In this document: one piece after another, positions 1-6,896 of the stretch | How the letters are laid out: every line of letters begins with the position of its first letter | How positions within the stretch are numbered: position 1 is the first letter of the stretch | DNA from: CAYVBW01 sp964449995 | GTDB lineage: Bacteria > Patescibacteriota > Microgenomatia > UBA1400 > PJMF01 | Length of the DNA: 32,677 nucleotides | NCBI GenBank assembly: GCA_964449995.1 | Contig: CAYVBW010000012.1 | Location: 1 to 32,677, forward strand | Reading direction: 5' to 3' | Notes under the pieces: model-generated | The model's database searches: none | The model's input: only the letters and a program-made list of their open reading frames with translations | Told to the model about the DNA's origin: nothing | Translations under genes and position numbers: made by a program

Positions 1-191
1 CCCCGGTGGAACCAACGCCTACACCGGTTGAGCCAACTCCAACCCCTGTAGAGCCAACGCCAACAGCTACACCTGAGCCTCCAGAGGAGCCAGATGCCCC
101 TGCTCCAACTGGTGGGAGCTATGCCATCTTTGGCATCGGCGCTGTAGCGGTTGTGTTGGCAGCGGGACTCACCTTGATCAAGAGGAGGTAA
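1..191 (+). CDS. C-terminal end of a Pro/Thr-rich surface protein (5' end outside window)
   Basis: The open frame runs off the left edge; in-frame Pro and Val codons precede the first GTG at position 6, so this is only the 3' end of a longer gene. The visible part is a low-complexity EPTPTPV repeat (two full copies plus variants), then an acidic/proline segment, then TGG, a hydrophobic stretch of about 20 residues and a terminal KRR. A Pro/Thr spacer followed by TG, a hydrophobic helix and a basic tail is the layout of cell-wall sorting signals and of simple C-terminal membrane anchors. The exact LPxTG pentapeptide is absent (the residues are PAPTG), so sortase processing is only suggested. 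The next gene on the same strand encodes a sortase-like domain. High local GC reflects the proline codons. The function of the missing N-terminal part cannot be judged. Confidence 0.75.
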   Translation, partial: PVEPTPTPVEPTPTPVEPTPTATPEPPEEPDAPAPTGGSYAIFGIGAVAVVLAAGLTLIKRR

Positions 192-197
192 ATCTTA

Positions 198-222
198 GGG
201 CTGGGACTTATAGTCCCAGCCC
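198..222 (+). terminator. Strong hairpin after the surface-protein gene
   Basis: A perfect 10-bp inverted repeat (GGGCTGGGAC at 198-207 and GTCCCAGCCC at 213-222) with a 5-base loop starts 7 bases after the stop codon. A five-T run follows at 231-235, 8 bases past the stem rather than directly on it. This fits an intrinsic terminator with a displaced T tract, or a 3' stabilising hairpin. The next gene appears to have its own promoter. Confidence 0.7.
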
Positions 223-263
223 ACCCTTACTTTTTGAAAGTATTCTGTGCGCTTTTTCTTTTT

Positions 264-269
264 TATAAA
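264..269 (+). promoter_or_regulatory. -10-like box for the sortase-like gene
   Basis: TATAAA ends 6 bases before the ATG at 276, in the same close arrangement seen at several other first genes of this window. No convincing -35 at 17 bases is visible. It supports the ATG at 276 over the TTG at 234. Confidence 0.4.
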
Positions 270-275
270 ATTTTT

Positions 276-1268
276 ATGAAACATAAAAATCATGAACTAC
301 CAATAGAAAAAAAAGTTGAGTCATTACTCAACAGACATAACCTTTCTGAGCTATGGGATTATTGTCGCAGGCTGGGGCTTAATTTTTCATTTGCCTCAAT
401 CTTGCTAGTAGCCTGCCATCATTCAGAGCCAATCTCTCATCAGGACATCTTGCCAAAACTAAATCAAGAATCACCACAGATAACTGAAGTTGTGGAAAGT
501 GTTTTTACTGCAGAATCTCAACCTACTCTAACACCCAAATCATTAAACTCTTCTCCAACAGCTACTCTCCCTGCTTTAAAATCTAGTGAAACCAAAATTC
601 CAGAATTGATAAGAGACCCTATTCCTGCTGTTGCTGCAGAGAGAGATTCTTCAGAGACTGATGAAGAGAGGATCAATGATTATTTTGCAAAAAGGTATGA
701 GTTATCTGATTATCAAAACCAGGCTCTTGAGTCTATTGAAACTGGCTCTATGTTGGAAATTATGGGTGTTAGAAATGGAGTTGATTTATGCCCAGAACCT
801 AACTGTTTTAGAGTTCCTATTAGAGTAGAGACAGGTCTTGGAAGACTCTCCCAGATAGCTTCGGGCAGAGAGATTGTAGGCTATAAACCAGAATCTCCAG
901 TTTCAGATAGTGCTGAGGGTTATATTGAAGGTTCAGAAATTATATCTTGGCCAGGAGAAGTTTTTTTTAATGTTCACAATAGGGCAAGGTTCTTTTGGAT
1001 GTTAGATAGCGCTTGGGCAGAATTAGAAGCTCTAAAAGAAGGAGACACAGTTAAATTAACCAATGAACAAAATGAAGTTTTTGATTTTATCATAGTGCAT
1101 ACTCAGATTTTACCTAGAAGTGATGATTTTTATCGTGAAGCTGTTTCTGCCACTGCTCAAGAATACGGCGGAGCTAGAGTTTTTATGATGGGTTGTACAG
1201 AGGGTGGTTCAAACTTAAACGAGCTATTTGTTGCTACTCTAATTCCTGTTGATGTTGATCAAAACTAA
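276..1268 (+). CDS. Sortase-like lipoprotein lacking the catalytic arginine
   Basis: The 330-residue protein has a lipobox-like LVAC (Cys47) after a short hydrophobic stretch, then a Ser/Thr/Pro-rich linker. The C-terminal domain (about 160-325) resembles sortase transpeptidases: a beta-rich region, a His in NVHNR (His234), the spacing FFWML..LEALKEGDTVKL typical of the sortase core, and a Cys in FMMGC (Cys307) where sortases have TLxTC. Active sortases need an Arg a little after the Cys, but the 23 residues after Cys307 contain no Arg or Lys. It may be inactive, use another residue, or belong to a divergent family. The ATG start is chosen over the TTG at 234 because the TTG abuts the upstream T tract and a TATAAA box sits 6 bases before the ATG. 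The gene lies just downstream of a gene with a sorting-signal-like C terminus. The lipoprotein assignment is weaker because 30 or so residues precede the hydrophobic part. Confidence 0.6.
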   Translation: MKHKNHELPIEKKVESLLNRHNLSELWDYCRRLGLNFSFASILLVACHHSEPISHQDILPKLNQESPQITEVVESVFTAESQPTLTPKSLNSSPTATLPALKSSETKIPELIRDPIPAVAAERDSSETDEERINDYFAKRYELSDYQNQALESIETGSMLEIMGVRNGVDLCPEPNCFRVPIRVETGLGRLSQIASGREIVGYKPESPVSDSAEGYIEGSEIISWPGEVFFNVHNRARFFWMLDSAWAELEALKEGDTVKLTNEQNEVFDFIIVHTQILPRSDDFYREAVSATAQEYGGARVFMMGCTEGGSNLNELFVATLIPVDVDQN

Positions 1269-1292
1269 CATACTAAGAAATCTAACAATTCA

Positions 1293-2108
1293 TTAAAGTT
1301 TTACTAACTTTAGTTTGTCTTCTTTTTTAAAGCATTCTCCTAAAAATGTGTCAAAAAAATTTTGATATGTTGCCGTAAGGTCAGTTACTAAATAATTTCT
1401 CTCACTTCTTTTACCCAGTTTTTTATCAATTTCAGGATGTTTCTTTAAGTATTTTTTTAATTTGTTAGTACAGATTTCTGCTTCGTCAATGAGGTTAACA
1501 CCATCACCTAAGAAAGCAGCTATTTCCTTTTTAATCAATCCATAGTGAGTACAGCCCAAAATTAAAGCCTCCACTTTTTCCTTTTTAAAGTCAGTTAAAT
1601 ATTGCTCTAAAAGTAAATCTAAAACTTCTTGGTTGTAAATTTCCTCTTCAATTACTGGTACTAGCAGAGGACAAGCCTTTTCTATAACCTCAACCTTTTC
1701 TTCTAGATGTTTTATTTTTTTCTCAAATTCATGAGAATGGATAGTGGCTTTTGTACCGATAACTCCTACTTTTTTATAATTATTTTCACAGATAGTTTCA
1801 GCAGCGGGTAGTATTACTCCCAAAATTTTTCTGTCAGGGTAGTGTTTGGGTAAATAGTTATCTTGAATTTTTCTCAGAGCAATAGCGGTGACAGTGTTGC
1901 AGGCGGTGATAATTAAAGCACAGTCTTGAGAAAAAAGATAATTAACCGCTTTTTTTGTAAATTGATATATGAGTTCTGGAGACCTGCCCCCATAGGGGAC
2001 ATGAGCATTATCTCCCAGATAAATAAAATTATATTCAGGCATGGTTTCGATCATCTGCCTGAGTATTGATAAACCTCCTAGCCCGGAATCAAATACCCCG
2101 ATTTTCAT
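1293..2108 (-). CDS. murI: Glutamate racemase
   Basis: Interconverts L- and D-glutamate, supplying D-Glu for peptidoglycan stem peptides in the cytoplasm. At 271 residues it has normal length. It carries the family hallmarks: VFDSGLGGLS with Asp7, YLGDNAHVPYGGRS, the first catalytic Cys in TACNT (Cys70) and the second in LGCTHYG (Cys186). The two cysteines are the acid/base pair of cofactor-independent racemases. The ATG start follows a TAAAAT -10-like box by 7 bases. The gene lies on the same strand as, and about 50 bases downstream of, tRNA-Glu, and it is convergent with the sortase-like gene. Its presence implies a peptidoglycan wall. The assignment is firm. Confidence 0.95.
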   Translation of the reverse strand: MKIGVFDSGLGGLSILRQMIETMPEYNFIYLGDNAHVPYGGRSPELIYQFTKKAVNYLFSQDCALIITACNTVTAIALRKIQDNYLPKHYPDRKILGVILPAAETICENNYKKVGVIGTKATIHSHEFEKKIKHLEEKVEVIEKACPLLVPVIEEEIYNQEVLDLLLEQYLTDFKKEKVEALILGCTHYGLIKKEIAAFLGDGVNLIDEAEICTNKLKKYLKKHPEIDKKLGKRSERNYLVTDLTATYQNFFDTFLGECFKKEDKLKLVKL

Positions 2109-2115
2109 AAAGTGT

Positions 2116-2121
2116 ATTTTA
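2116..2121 (-). promoter_or_regulatory. -10-like box of murI
   Basis: On the minus strand this reads TAAAAT and ends 7 bases before the murI ATG, implying a very short or absent 5' leader. The -35 region is weak. Confidence 0.4.
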
Positions 2122-2158
2122 ACAAGAAAATAAATGAATGAAAGTTTTAAAAAAATTG

Positions 2159-2231
2159 TGACCCCAACGGGAGTCGAACCCGTGTCTTCACCGTGAGAGG
2201 GTGATGTCCTAGACCACTAGACTATGGGGCC
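2159..2231 (-). tRNA. tRNA-Glu (anticodon CTC)
   Basis: The reverse complement folds into a full cloverleaf. The 7-bp acceptor GGCCCCA/TGGGGTC has one G-T pair. The D arm starts GTCT and contains AGTGGTCTAGGAC, as in other bacterial tRNA-Glu. The anticodon loop is CTCTCAC with CTC at 34-36, and the T arm is ACGGG-TTCGACT-CCCGT. Discriminator is A. CCA is not encoded; the next bases are CAA. It reads GAG, and GAA needs another Glu tRNA elsewhere. Confidence 0.95.
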
Positions 2232-2268
2232 TTAATTCATGCTGATTAAAGAGCCTTTTGAGCACCTA

Positions 2269-2297
2269 ATTATATTCCAAGTAGGGGTTTTCAACAA
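2269..2297 (-). promoter_or_regulatory. Promoter of tRNA-Glu
   Basis: On the minus strand a TTGTTG -35 (2297-2292), a 17-base spacer and a perfect TATAAT -10 (2274-2269) lie upstream of the tRNA. The predicted start is about 30 bases before the tRNA 5' end, a normal length for a tRNA precursor leader. Confidence 0.7.
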
Positions 2298-2389
2298 TTA
2301 TCTTGTGATAAGTTTAAAGTTTTTCATCTAACAAATTGAATTGAATCTTTTAGCTTGTTTTAAGTTTTGAAAAGTATGTTTAGAATTTG

Positions 2390-2890
2390 ATGAAAAATTT
2401 TTCGCAGATCTTACTTTTTAGTTTTGTGTTGCTGATAGTATTTTTAGTTTTTTATTACTGTATTAGTTGTGGGTTTAGGGCCTTTATTATCACTTCAGGC
2501 TCGATGCAGCCAGCGCTAAAACCCGGTTACTTGGTTATTACAAAACCTCAAACAAGGTATTATGTTGGTCAAATTATTGTTTATCACTTTAAACCTAAAC
2601 CTTTTTTAAATGAACAAAAGGATCAATTAATTATAGTTTCACATCGAGTTCACTCACTTCATGCCATTCAAGAAGAGCCAATATATATCACCAAAGGAGA
2701 CTCAAACTTTCAAGAAGATTTAAATCATGTTAAACAATCCCAAATTATAGGGAAGATCTGGTTGTCATTCCCTTTGGTTGGATTTTTGTTGGCGTGGATT
2801 TATGAACGATTGGGTTTTTATCCACTGATAGTATTGCCAGCTTTTTTAATAATTATTATTCAGCTATTAAAGTCTTTAAAAGACTCCTAA
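2390..2890 (+). CDS. Signal peptidase I, SipW/ER (archaeal) type
   Basis: Cleaves signal peptides at the outer face of the membrane. The 166-residue protein has an N-terminal hydrophobic helix (about 7-25), the catalytic serine motif SGSMQP (Ser38) and a second motif SHRV with His85 in place of the Lys used by LepB-type enzymes. It also has the conserved GDSN box (103-106) and IGKIWLSFPLVG, followed by a C-terminal membrane helix (about 140-160). The Ser-His dyad places it with SipW and eukaryotic/archaeal signal peptidases. In Bacillus, SipW processes TasA and TapA; here the next two genes encode proteins with a shared FSGAxxQDVE segment at the end of their signal peptides. One base separates its stop from the next ATG, so the genes are probably cotranscribed. 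The ATG at 2390 is used; a TTG codon directly precedes it in frame. Confidence 0.88.
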   Translation: MKNFSQILLFSFVLLIVFLVFYYCISCGFRAFIITSGSMQPALKPGYLVITKPQTRYYVGQIIVYHFKPKPFLNEQKDQLIIVSHRVHSLHAIQEEPIYITKGDSNFQEDLNHVKQSQIIGKIWLSFPLVGFLLAWIYERLGFYPLIVLPAFLIIIIQLLKSLKDS

Positions 2891-2891
2891 C

Positions 2892-4094
2892 ATGAAAAAA
2901 ATTATTAGATATGTTTCAGCAGGCTGTTTTACATTGTTTTTATTGTTAGCGTTACTGACCTTTTCAGGTGCAAATTGGCAAGACGTTGAGCAGCTTTTAA
3001 TTTCAATCAACCTTAAGGAGGAGTTTGATCATAGTGATTTATATTTAGTTAGCTTGATAGATGGGAGTTCCCAGAGAGAAATTAATCAAGTGTTTAAAAA
3101 CTCTGATTTTAGCAGGAACCTTTCTCACTGGGATTATGTTGGTGATGTGGAACATTTTTGTGTTGCAGAAAATTGCTATGTTGAATTGGGTCGTTTTGCT
3201 AGTAGTAACTTGATTTTTGAAAATTGTCTTATTCAGGAAATTAATGTAGAAAACTCTCCCCCCTTTTTGGGTTTTTTCTATCAATACTTTTCTGTGGAAG
3301 AACTTCAGGGCTTTGATTTAAATGCTTGGATGGTCTTAATAGATGATCAGCTGGTCTATGCTCAGCCTGCAGAACATCTTGTTCAAAGTGAAGATTGGCA
3401 ATGGAGAATTGTCTCTTTTCCTAATTTACCCACTGGCTTATACGAATTTAAGGTTTGTGCTGGGAATAGTGGGGATAGGTATTTGGCTAGTTGGATGCGC
3501 TTTAATCAGATTTCGACTAACCTGGTGGTAATTAATTCACAACAGTCTTTGAAACTGGAGTCAGTTTTCAATCACCAGTTTGTGGTTGAGTATCAGGAAG
3601 AAGATCAGGATGTCACAACTAATTTAGCCAAAGAGTTGGAAATTAGCTTTGAGCAGGAATTGATTAATGAAAAAATTTTAGTGACTATTTTTGAAGGGGA
3701 TCAGCCAATCAAGAGCTCAAAGCTTTATTTATTTTTTCAGAACCTAGTTTTACCAAATATTTCTAATATGTCTGCTTATTATCTAGCTGATGATTATTAT
3801 TTGTTTAGGTTTAATCAACCAGATTTAGTGCAAATTGAAAAGTTTGATTATCTGTATGAAGTTAGGGCAAATGAGGAGTTGATTGATGAAACTAATTGGG
3901 AGATTTCACCTGAGTTAAAGTCGCTCTTTTTTAAAAGTAATTTTAGTTTATTAAGACCTTTATGCGTAGATAATGATTGTTTGTTCAGAGTTAAATCAAC
4001 AACCGAAGAGACAGATTACTTTGGAATCAGAGTTTGCAATTTAACAGGTCAGTGTTCTGTAATTTCTAATATTTTGCTTAGTGATTTTTATTGA
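2892..4094 (+). CDS. Exported protein with SipW-type signal peptide and probable jelly-roll domain
   Basis: The 400-residue protein begins MKK followed by a hydrophobic stretch (about 6-24) and FSGANWQDVE (24-33), which matches the consensus around SipW cleavage sites (small residue, then [YFW]-x-D-x-E). The first mature region contains NSDFSRNLSHWDYVGDV (70-86), the typical opening of a carbohydrate-binding/galactose-binding-like beta-sandwich, and continues with beta-strand pattern to about 210. The rest (about 220-400) is also beta-like and includes two C-terminal CxxxxC spacings. Several Cys (90, 96, 112, and near the C terminus) could form disulfides; a DsbA-like protein is encoded at 17230. 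No C-terminal anchor is visible, so it is probably secreted or held by assembly with its neighbour. No specific enzyme family is recognised. Confidence 0.75.
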   Translation: MKKIIRYVSAGCFTLFLLLALLTFSGANWQDVEQLLISINLKEEFDHSDLYLVSLIDGSSQREINQVFKNSDFSRNLSHWDYVGDVEHFCVAENCYVELGRFASSNLIFENCLIQEINVENSPPFLGFFYQYFSVEELQGFDLNAWMVLIDDQLVYAQPAEHLVQSEDWQWRIVSFPNLPTGLYEFKVCAGNSGDRYLASWMRFNQISTNLVVINSQQSLKLESVFNHQFVVEYQEEDQDVTTNLAKELEISFEQELINEKILVTIFEGDQPIKSSKLYLFFQNLVLPNISNMSAYYLADDYYLFRFNQPDLVQIEKFDYLYEVRANEELIDETNWEISPELKSLFFKSNFSLLRPLCVDNDCLFRVKSTTEETDYFGIRVCNLTGQCSVISNILLSDFY

Positions 4095-4168
4095 AAATTA
4101 AAAGATTAGTTAAATTAACAAAGATTATTAAGTTTAATGTCAGAAAGTATATTCAAAATGACAAATAG

Positions 4169-4177
4169 AAAGGAGGT
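4169..4177 (+). promoter_or_regulatory. Strong Shine-Dalgarno site setting the start of the TasA-like gene
   Basis: AAAGGAGGT lies 7 bases before the ATG at 4185. It is the best ribosome binding site in the window. It selects this ATG over an in-frame start 48 bases upstream and suggests high expression, as expected for a structural protein. Confidence 0.85.
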
Positions 4178-4184
4178 AGTATTT

Positions 4185-4742
4185 ATGAGTAAATTAAAAA
4201 TTAAACTAATTGCCATTTCATTACTCTCAATAGCTATTTTAATAGTAGTTATTACAGGTTTTAGTGGAGCTTTGTATCAAGACGTTGAGGTTATAGAGCC
4301 TACCATCATGATGGGTTCATTAAAGTTGAAAGTTGGAGACGAAATTCCGGCAAACGTACCCTTACATTTTGATAACATGCTTCCGGGTGAGTTAGAAAAA
4401 ATTAGTTTTATGGTTGATAACATTGGATCATTGGAGGGGAACTTCTGGGTTAGAGGTGAAATTGTTGAATCAAACAATGATGGTTTGTTAAACTGTGCTA
4501 GATTAAGCCTGGTTTACATTAGGCCTAATGGAAGTCCTTATCCAATTATTAATCATAATCTCTTGATAAATATTGTAGACGATTTTGATACTGAGCCACA
4601 TACTGAGGCTGATGACTTAGTAAACAATGGTCCAGTTGAAATGCAAGTCTGGGTGAGTACAGATGGGTGCGGAAGTGAAAATATGGGAGATTATTTAAAG
4701 GCAAGATTGAGTTTATATCTAACTCAAATTATTGAAGAATAA
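4185..4742 (+). CDS. TasA/CalY-like exported protein with SipW-type signal peptide
   Basis: The 185-residue protein has a basic N terminus, a hydrophobic helix (about 7-26) and FSGALYQDVE (26-35), nearly the same cleavage-region motif as in the previous protein. Next comes MMGSLKLKVGD (42-52), which corresponds to the 'AGTLDL' strand of TasA/camelysin proteins. Then DNMLPGELEKISFMVDNIGS (63-82) matches their 'LKPGD...NxGS' segment. These features place it in or near the M73/TasA family, members of which form extracellular fibres in Bacilli and surface fibres in some archaea. The acidic C-terminal half contains two Cys (104 and 162). The strong ribosome binding site, downstream terminator and adjacent dedicated signal peptidase all fit an abundant secreted fibre subunit; fibre formation itself is inference. 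Confidence 0.78.
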   Translation: MSKLKIKLIAISLLSIAILIVVITGFSGALYQDVEVIEPTIMMGSLKLKVGDEIPANVPLHFDNMLPGELEKISFMVDNIGSLEGNFWVRGEIVESNNDGLLNCARLSLVYIRPNGSPYPIINHNLLINIVDDFDTEPHTEADDLVNNGPVEMQVWVSTDGCGSENMGDYLKARLSLYLTQIIEE

Positions 4743-4747
4743 TGATT

Positions 4748-4791
4748 ATTGCTCTGCAGCTTAACATGAGCAAAAAAAACTGCAGAGCAAT
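4748..4791 (+). terminator. Terminator after the SipW/TasA-like cassette
   Basis: A perfect 12-bp inverted repeat (4748-4759 ATTGCTCTGCAG, 4780-4791 CTGCAGAGCAAT) encloses a 20-base loop and is followed by TCTTTTCTTTTT. It lies 5 bases after the stop codon and closes the cassette. The loop is larger than usual and contains an A8 run. Confidence 0.8.
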
Positions 4792-4865
4792 TCTTTTCTT
4801 TTTAACATCTGGACAAATTTGGCTATTTTTTGCATAATGAATAGAAGTCTAAATCTGGATAAAAG

Positions 4866-5849
4866 ATGCAGAGCCTGTCAACATTAGCCCACTATTTTTA
4901 CCCTCAGAGGTCTAACAATTATAGGCCTAAGCTTTTGCACCCAGACACCCTCCTGGTACTTTCTTTTGTTGTAATTGGATTTTTCGCTTTAGTGCAAACA
5001 TTTAGATTTTTTCCTACTTTGCAAAGTTCTGTATTAGGTTTTGTTTCAAGTGTCACTGTTGAAGAGGTAATTGAAAAAACTAATCAAGAAAGACTCAATT
5101 ACGGACTTAAGCCCTTAAGGGCTAACCCTCAGCTTTCAGCAGCAGCATTAGCCAAAGCACAGGATATGCTAGATCAACAATACTGGGCTCATACCTCCCC
5201 TAGTGGTAAAAAACCATGGGATTTTATTAAAAGTGCTAACTATAATTATAAAATTGCAGGAGAAAATTTAGCTCGAGACTTTAGCCGCACTACTGATATG
5301 ATTCAAGCCTGGATGGCGTCACCAACCCATCAGGCTAACATTTTAAATGCTCAATATGAAGAGATTGGCATTGCTATTGTGCATGGACGATTGGAGGGTT
5401 TTGACACAGCCTTGGTAGTACAAATGTTTGCCACTCCTGTACAGCAGGTAAGTCAATTGGGAGATTCAACAATTACTGATTCTTCTCAACCTGAATATGT
5501 GACTGCTCATAATCCGATACAAGCAGTTGAATCTCAAGAGGAAATCATCACTCAGGATTTGGCTGTAGCCGATTCCGGTGTAGCTACGCCCAACAAGGGT
5601 GAGACTTTTTCCGAAAAAGGTTTTTCAATTGAGGGGATTCTTAATGTCCCAATATTGAGTCCTCTAAGAATCACAAAAATTTTATTTTTAGCAGTCATTA
5701 TGATGGTAGTTCTTACCTTAATATATGACTCTTTTATTATCGGTAATAAAAAAAATATGAGAATTGTTGGTAAAAATTTTGGGCATATTCTTCTCTTAGG
5801 TTGTGTAGCTTTTTTAGTAATTTTGTTTAGAGGAGGGGTGATTAAATGA
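4866..5849 (+). CDS. Membrane-anchored CAP (SCP/PR1-like) domain protein
   Basis: The 327-residue protein has an N-terminal helix (about 28-48), a CAP domain (about 66-190), a Ser/Thr/Gln/Glu-rich linker and two C-terminal helices (about 270-291 and 304-321). CAP landmarks are present: NQERLNYGLKPL, a cavity His in WAHTSPSGKKPW (His109), GENLA (Glu133) and WMASPTHQANIL (His155). The bacterial branch of this family resembles YkwD/CwlS-associated proteins, whose biochemical role is mostly unknown. The helix topology puts the CAP domain outside the cell, tethered at both ends. A double-ended anchor is less common than a single signal peptide. The gene overlaps the next one by 4 bases (ATGA), so the two are translationally coupled. 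Confidence 0.88.
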   Translation: MQSLSTLAHYFYPQRSNNYRPKLLHPDTLLVLSFVVIGFFALVQTFRFFPTLQSSVLGFVSSVTVEEVIEKTNQERLNYGLKPLRANPQLSAAALAKAQDMLDQQYWAHTSPSGKKPWDFIKSANYNYKIAGENLARDFSRTTDMIQAWMASPTHQANILNAQYEEIGIAIVHGRLEGFDTALVVQMFATPVQQVSQLGDSTITDSSQPEYVTAHNPIQAVESQEEIITQDLAVADSGVATPNKGETFSEKGFSIEGILNVPILSPLRITKILFLAVIMMVVLTLIYDSFIIGNKKNMRIVGKNFGHILLLGCVAFLVILFRGGVIK

Positions 5850-6103
5850 AAAGAGAGTTGATGAAGTCTAAATTTTCTTATTTATCGCTGATTATTTTTT
5901 TAGTATTGGCCAGTTTTATGTTTTTGGTCGTTTGGCCAGATGTACACTACCAACGCTATTTAATTTTGTTAATCTCTGTTTTTTATTTTTTTTGGGGTTT
6001 GATTTTTCATTTAAAAACTGACCAGTTTTCCAAAAAAATAATATTAGAGTATCTAGCGATTTCTATTTTGGCCGGCTCAATGCTCTTTTTAATCACTATT
6101 TAG
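5846..6103 (+). CDS. Small membrane protein coupled to the CAP protein
   Basis: The 85-residue protein consists of about three hydrophobic segments (roughly 10-28, 37-54 and 66-84) joined by short charged loops. No family is recognised. Its ATG overlaps the stop of the CAP gene, and GAGGAGGGG lies about 8 bases upstream, inside the end of that gene. This is good evidence for a translated gene. Its tight coupling suggests a partner or membrane chaperone for the CAP protein, which is inference only. Confidence 0.7.
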   Translation: MKRELMKSKFSYLSLIIFLVLASFMFLVVWPDVHYQRYLILLISVFYFFWGLIFHLKTDQFSKKIILEYLAISILAGSMLFLITI

Positions 6104-6152
6104 GTAGTGTGTGTTAAACTATCAACTATCTATTAACTACTTATAGACTATT

Positions 6153-6884
6153 ATGAAGGGAATTATTCTTGCAGGAGGCAAAGGGACTAGGCTTGAGCCT
6201 CTTACAAAAGTTACTAGTAAGCAATTATTGCCTATTTATGATCGTCCTATGATTTACTATCCTTTGCAAACTTTACTGCAAGCAGGAATTAAAGATATTC
6301 TTATTATAGTTGCTCCTGACCATGCAGGAGATTTTTTAAAATTATTGGGTAGTGGGAAAGAATTTGACTGTGATTTTACCTATGAAATTCAAGATGAGCC
6401 TGAGGGGTTAGCTCAGGCGTTTATTATTGGTGAGAATTTTATTGGCGATGATAACGCTACCCTGATATTAGGAGATAATTTATTTGAGGATGATTTTTCA
6501 GAAGCAATTCAAACATTTAAGTCTGGAGGTAGAGTTTTTGCCAAAAGGGTTCCTGATCCTCAAAGGTTTGGGGTAGTGGAGTTTGATCAAGATAAAAAGG
6601 TTTTGTCAATTGAAGAAAAGCCAACTCAACCCAAATCAGAATATGCAATCACTGGTTTGTATATATATGATAACTCAGTATTAGGAAGAGTTAAAACACT
6701 TAAACCTTCTGATAGGGGTGAGCTGGAGATTACAGATTTAAATAATTTATATCTAAAAGATAACCAATTGGATGTGGCTTTTGTTGAAGGAGAATGGTTT
6801 GATACAGGAACATTTGAATCAATGCATCAAGCAATTGAGTTTGCTCGCCATCGCTCTTTGGGTAAAGATGACAGTGATGAGTAA
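6153..6884 (+). CDS. rmlA: Glucose-1-phosphate thymidylyltransferase-like (RmlA-type) nucleotidyltransferase
   Basis: Activates glucose-1-phosphate to dTDP-glucose, the first step toward dTDP-rhamnose. Motifs are LAGGKGTRLEPLT (6-18, nucleotide binding), SKQLLPIYDRPMIYYPL (22-38), LGDN (107-110), a sugar-binding EEKP (154-157) and GEWFDTGT (213-220). At 243 residues it matches the short form of the family and lacks the C-terminal extension of roughly 45 residues found in classical RmlA. UTP- or CTP-using relatives cannot be excluded from motifs alone. A TATAGA box ends 5 bases before the ATG. The other dTDP-rhamnose genes are not adjacent, but an RmlD-like gene enters at the far right edge of the window. 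Confidence 0.85.
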   Translation: MKGIILAGGKGTRLEPLTKVTSKQLLPIYDRPMIYYPLQTLLQAGIKDILIIVAPDHAGDFLKLLGSGKEFDCDFTYEIQDEPEGLAQAFIIGENFIGDDNATLILGDNLFEDDFSEAIQTFKSGGRVFAKRVPDPQRFGVVEFDQDKKVLSIEEKPTQPKSEYAITGLYIYDNSVLGRVKTLKPSDRGELEITDLNNLYLKDNQLDVAFVEGEWFDTGTFESMHQAIEFARHRSLGKDDSDE

Positions 6885-6896
6885 AAATTAGAATAT

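Noticed and set aside
1..100. Short tandem repeats at the left edge as a possible CRISPR or satellite
   Set aside because: They are codon repeats for EPTPTPV in an open reading frame, with no spacers.
234..275. TTG at 234 as the start of the sortase-like gene
   Set aside because: It overlaps the T tract of the upstream hairpin, and a TATAAA box lies 6 bases before the ATG at 276.
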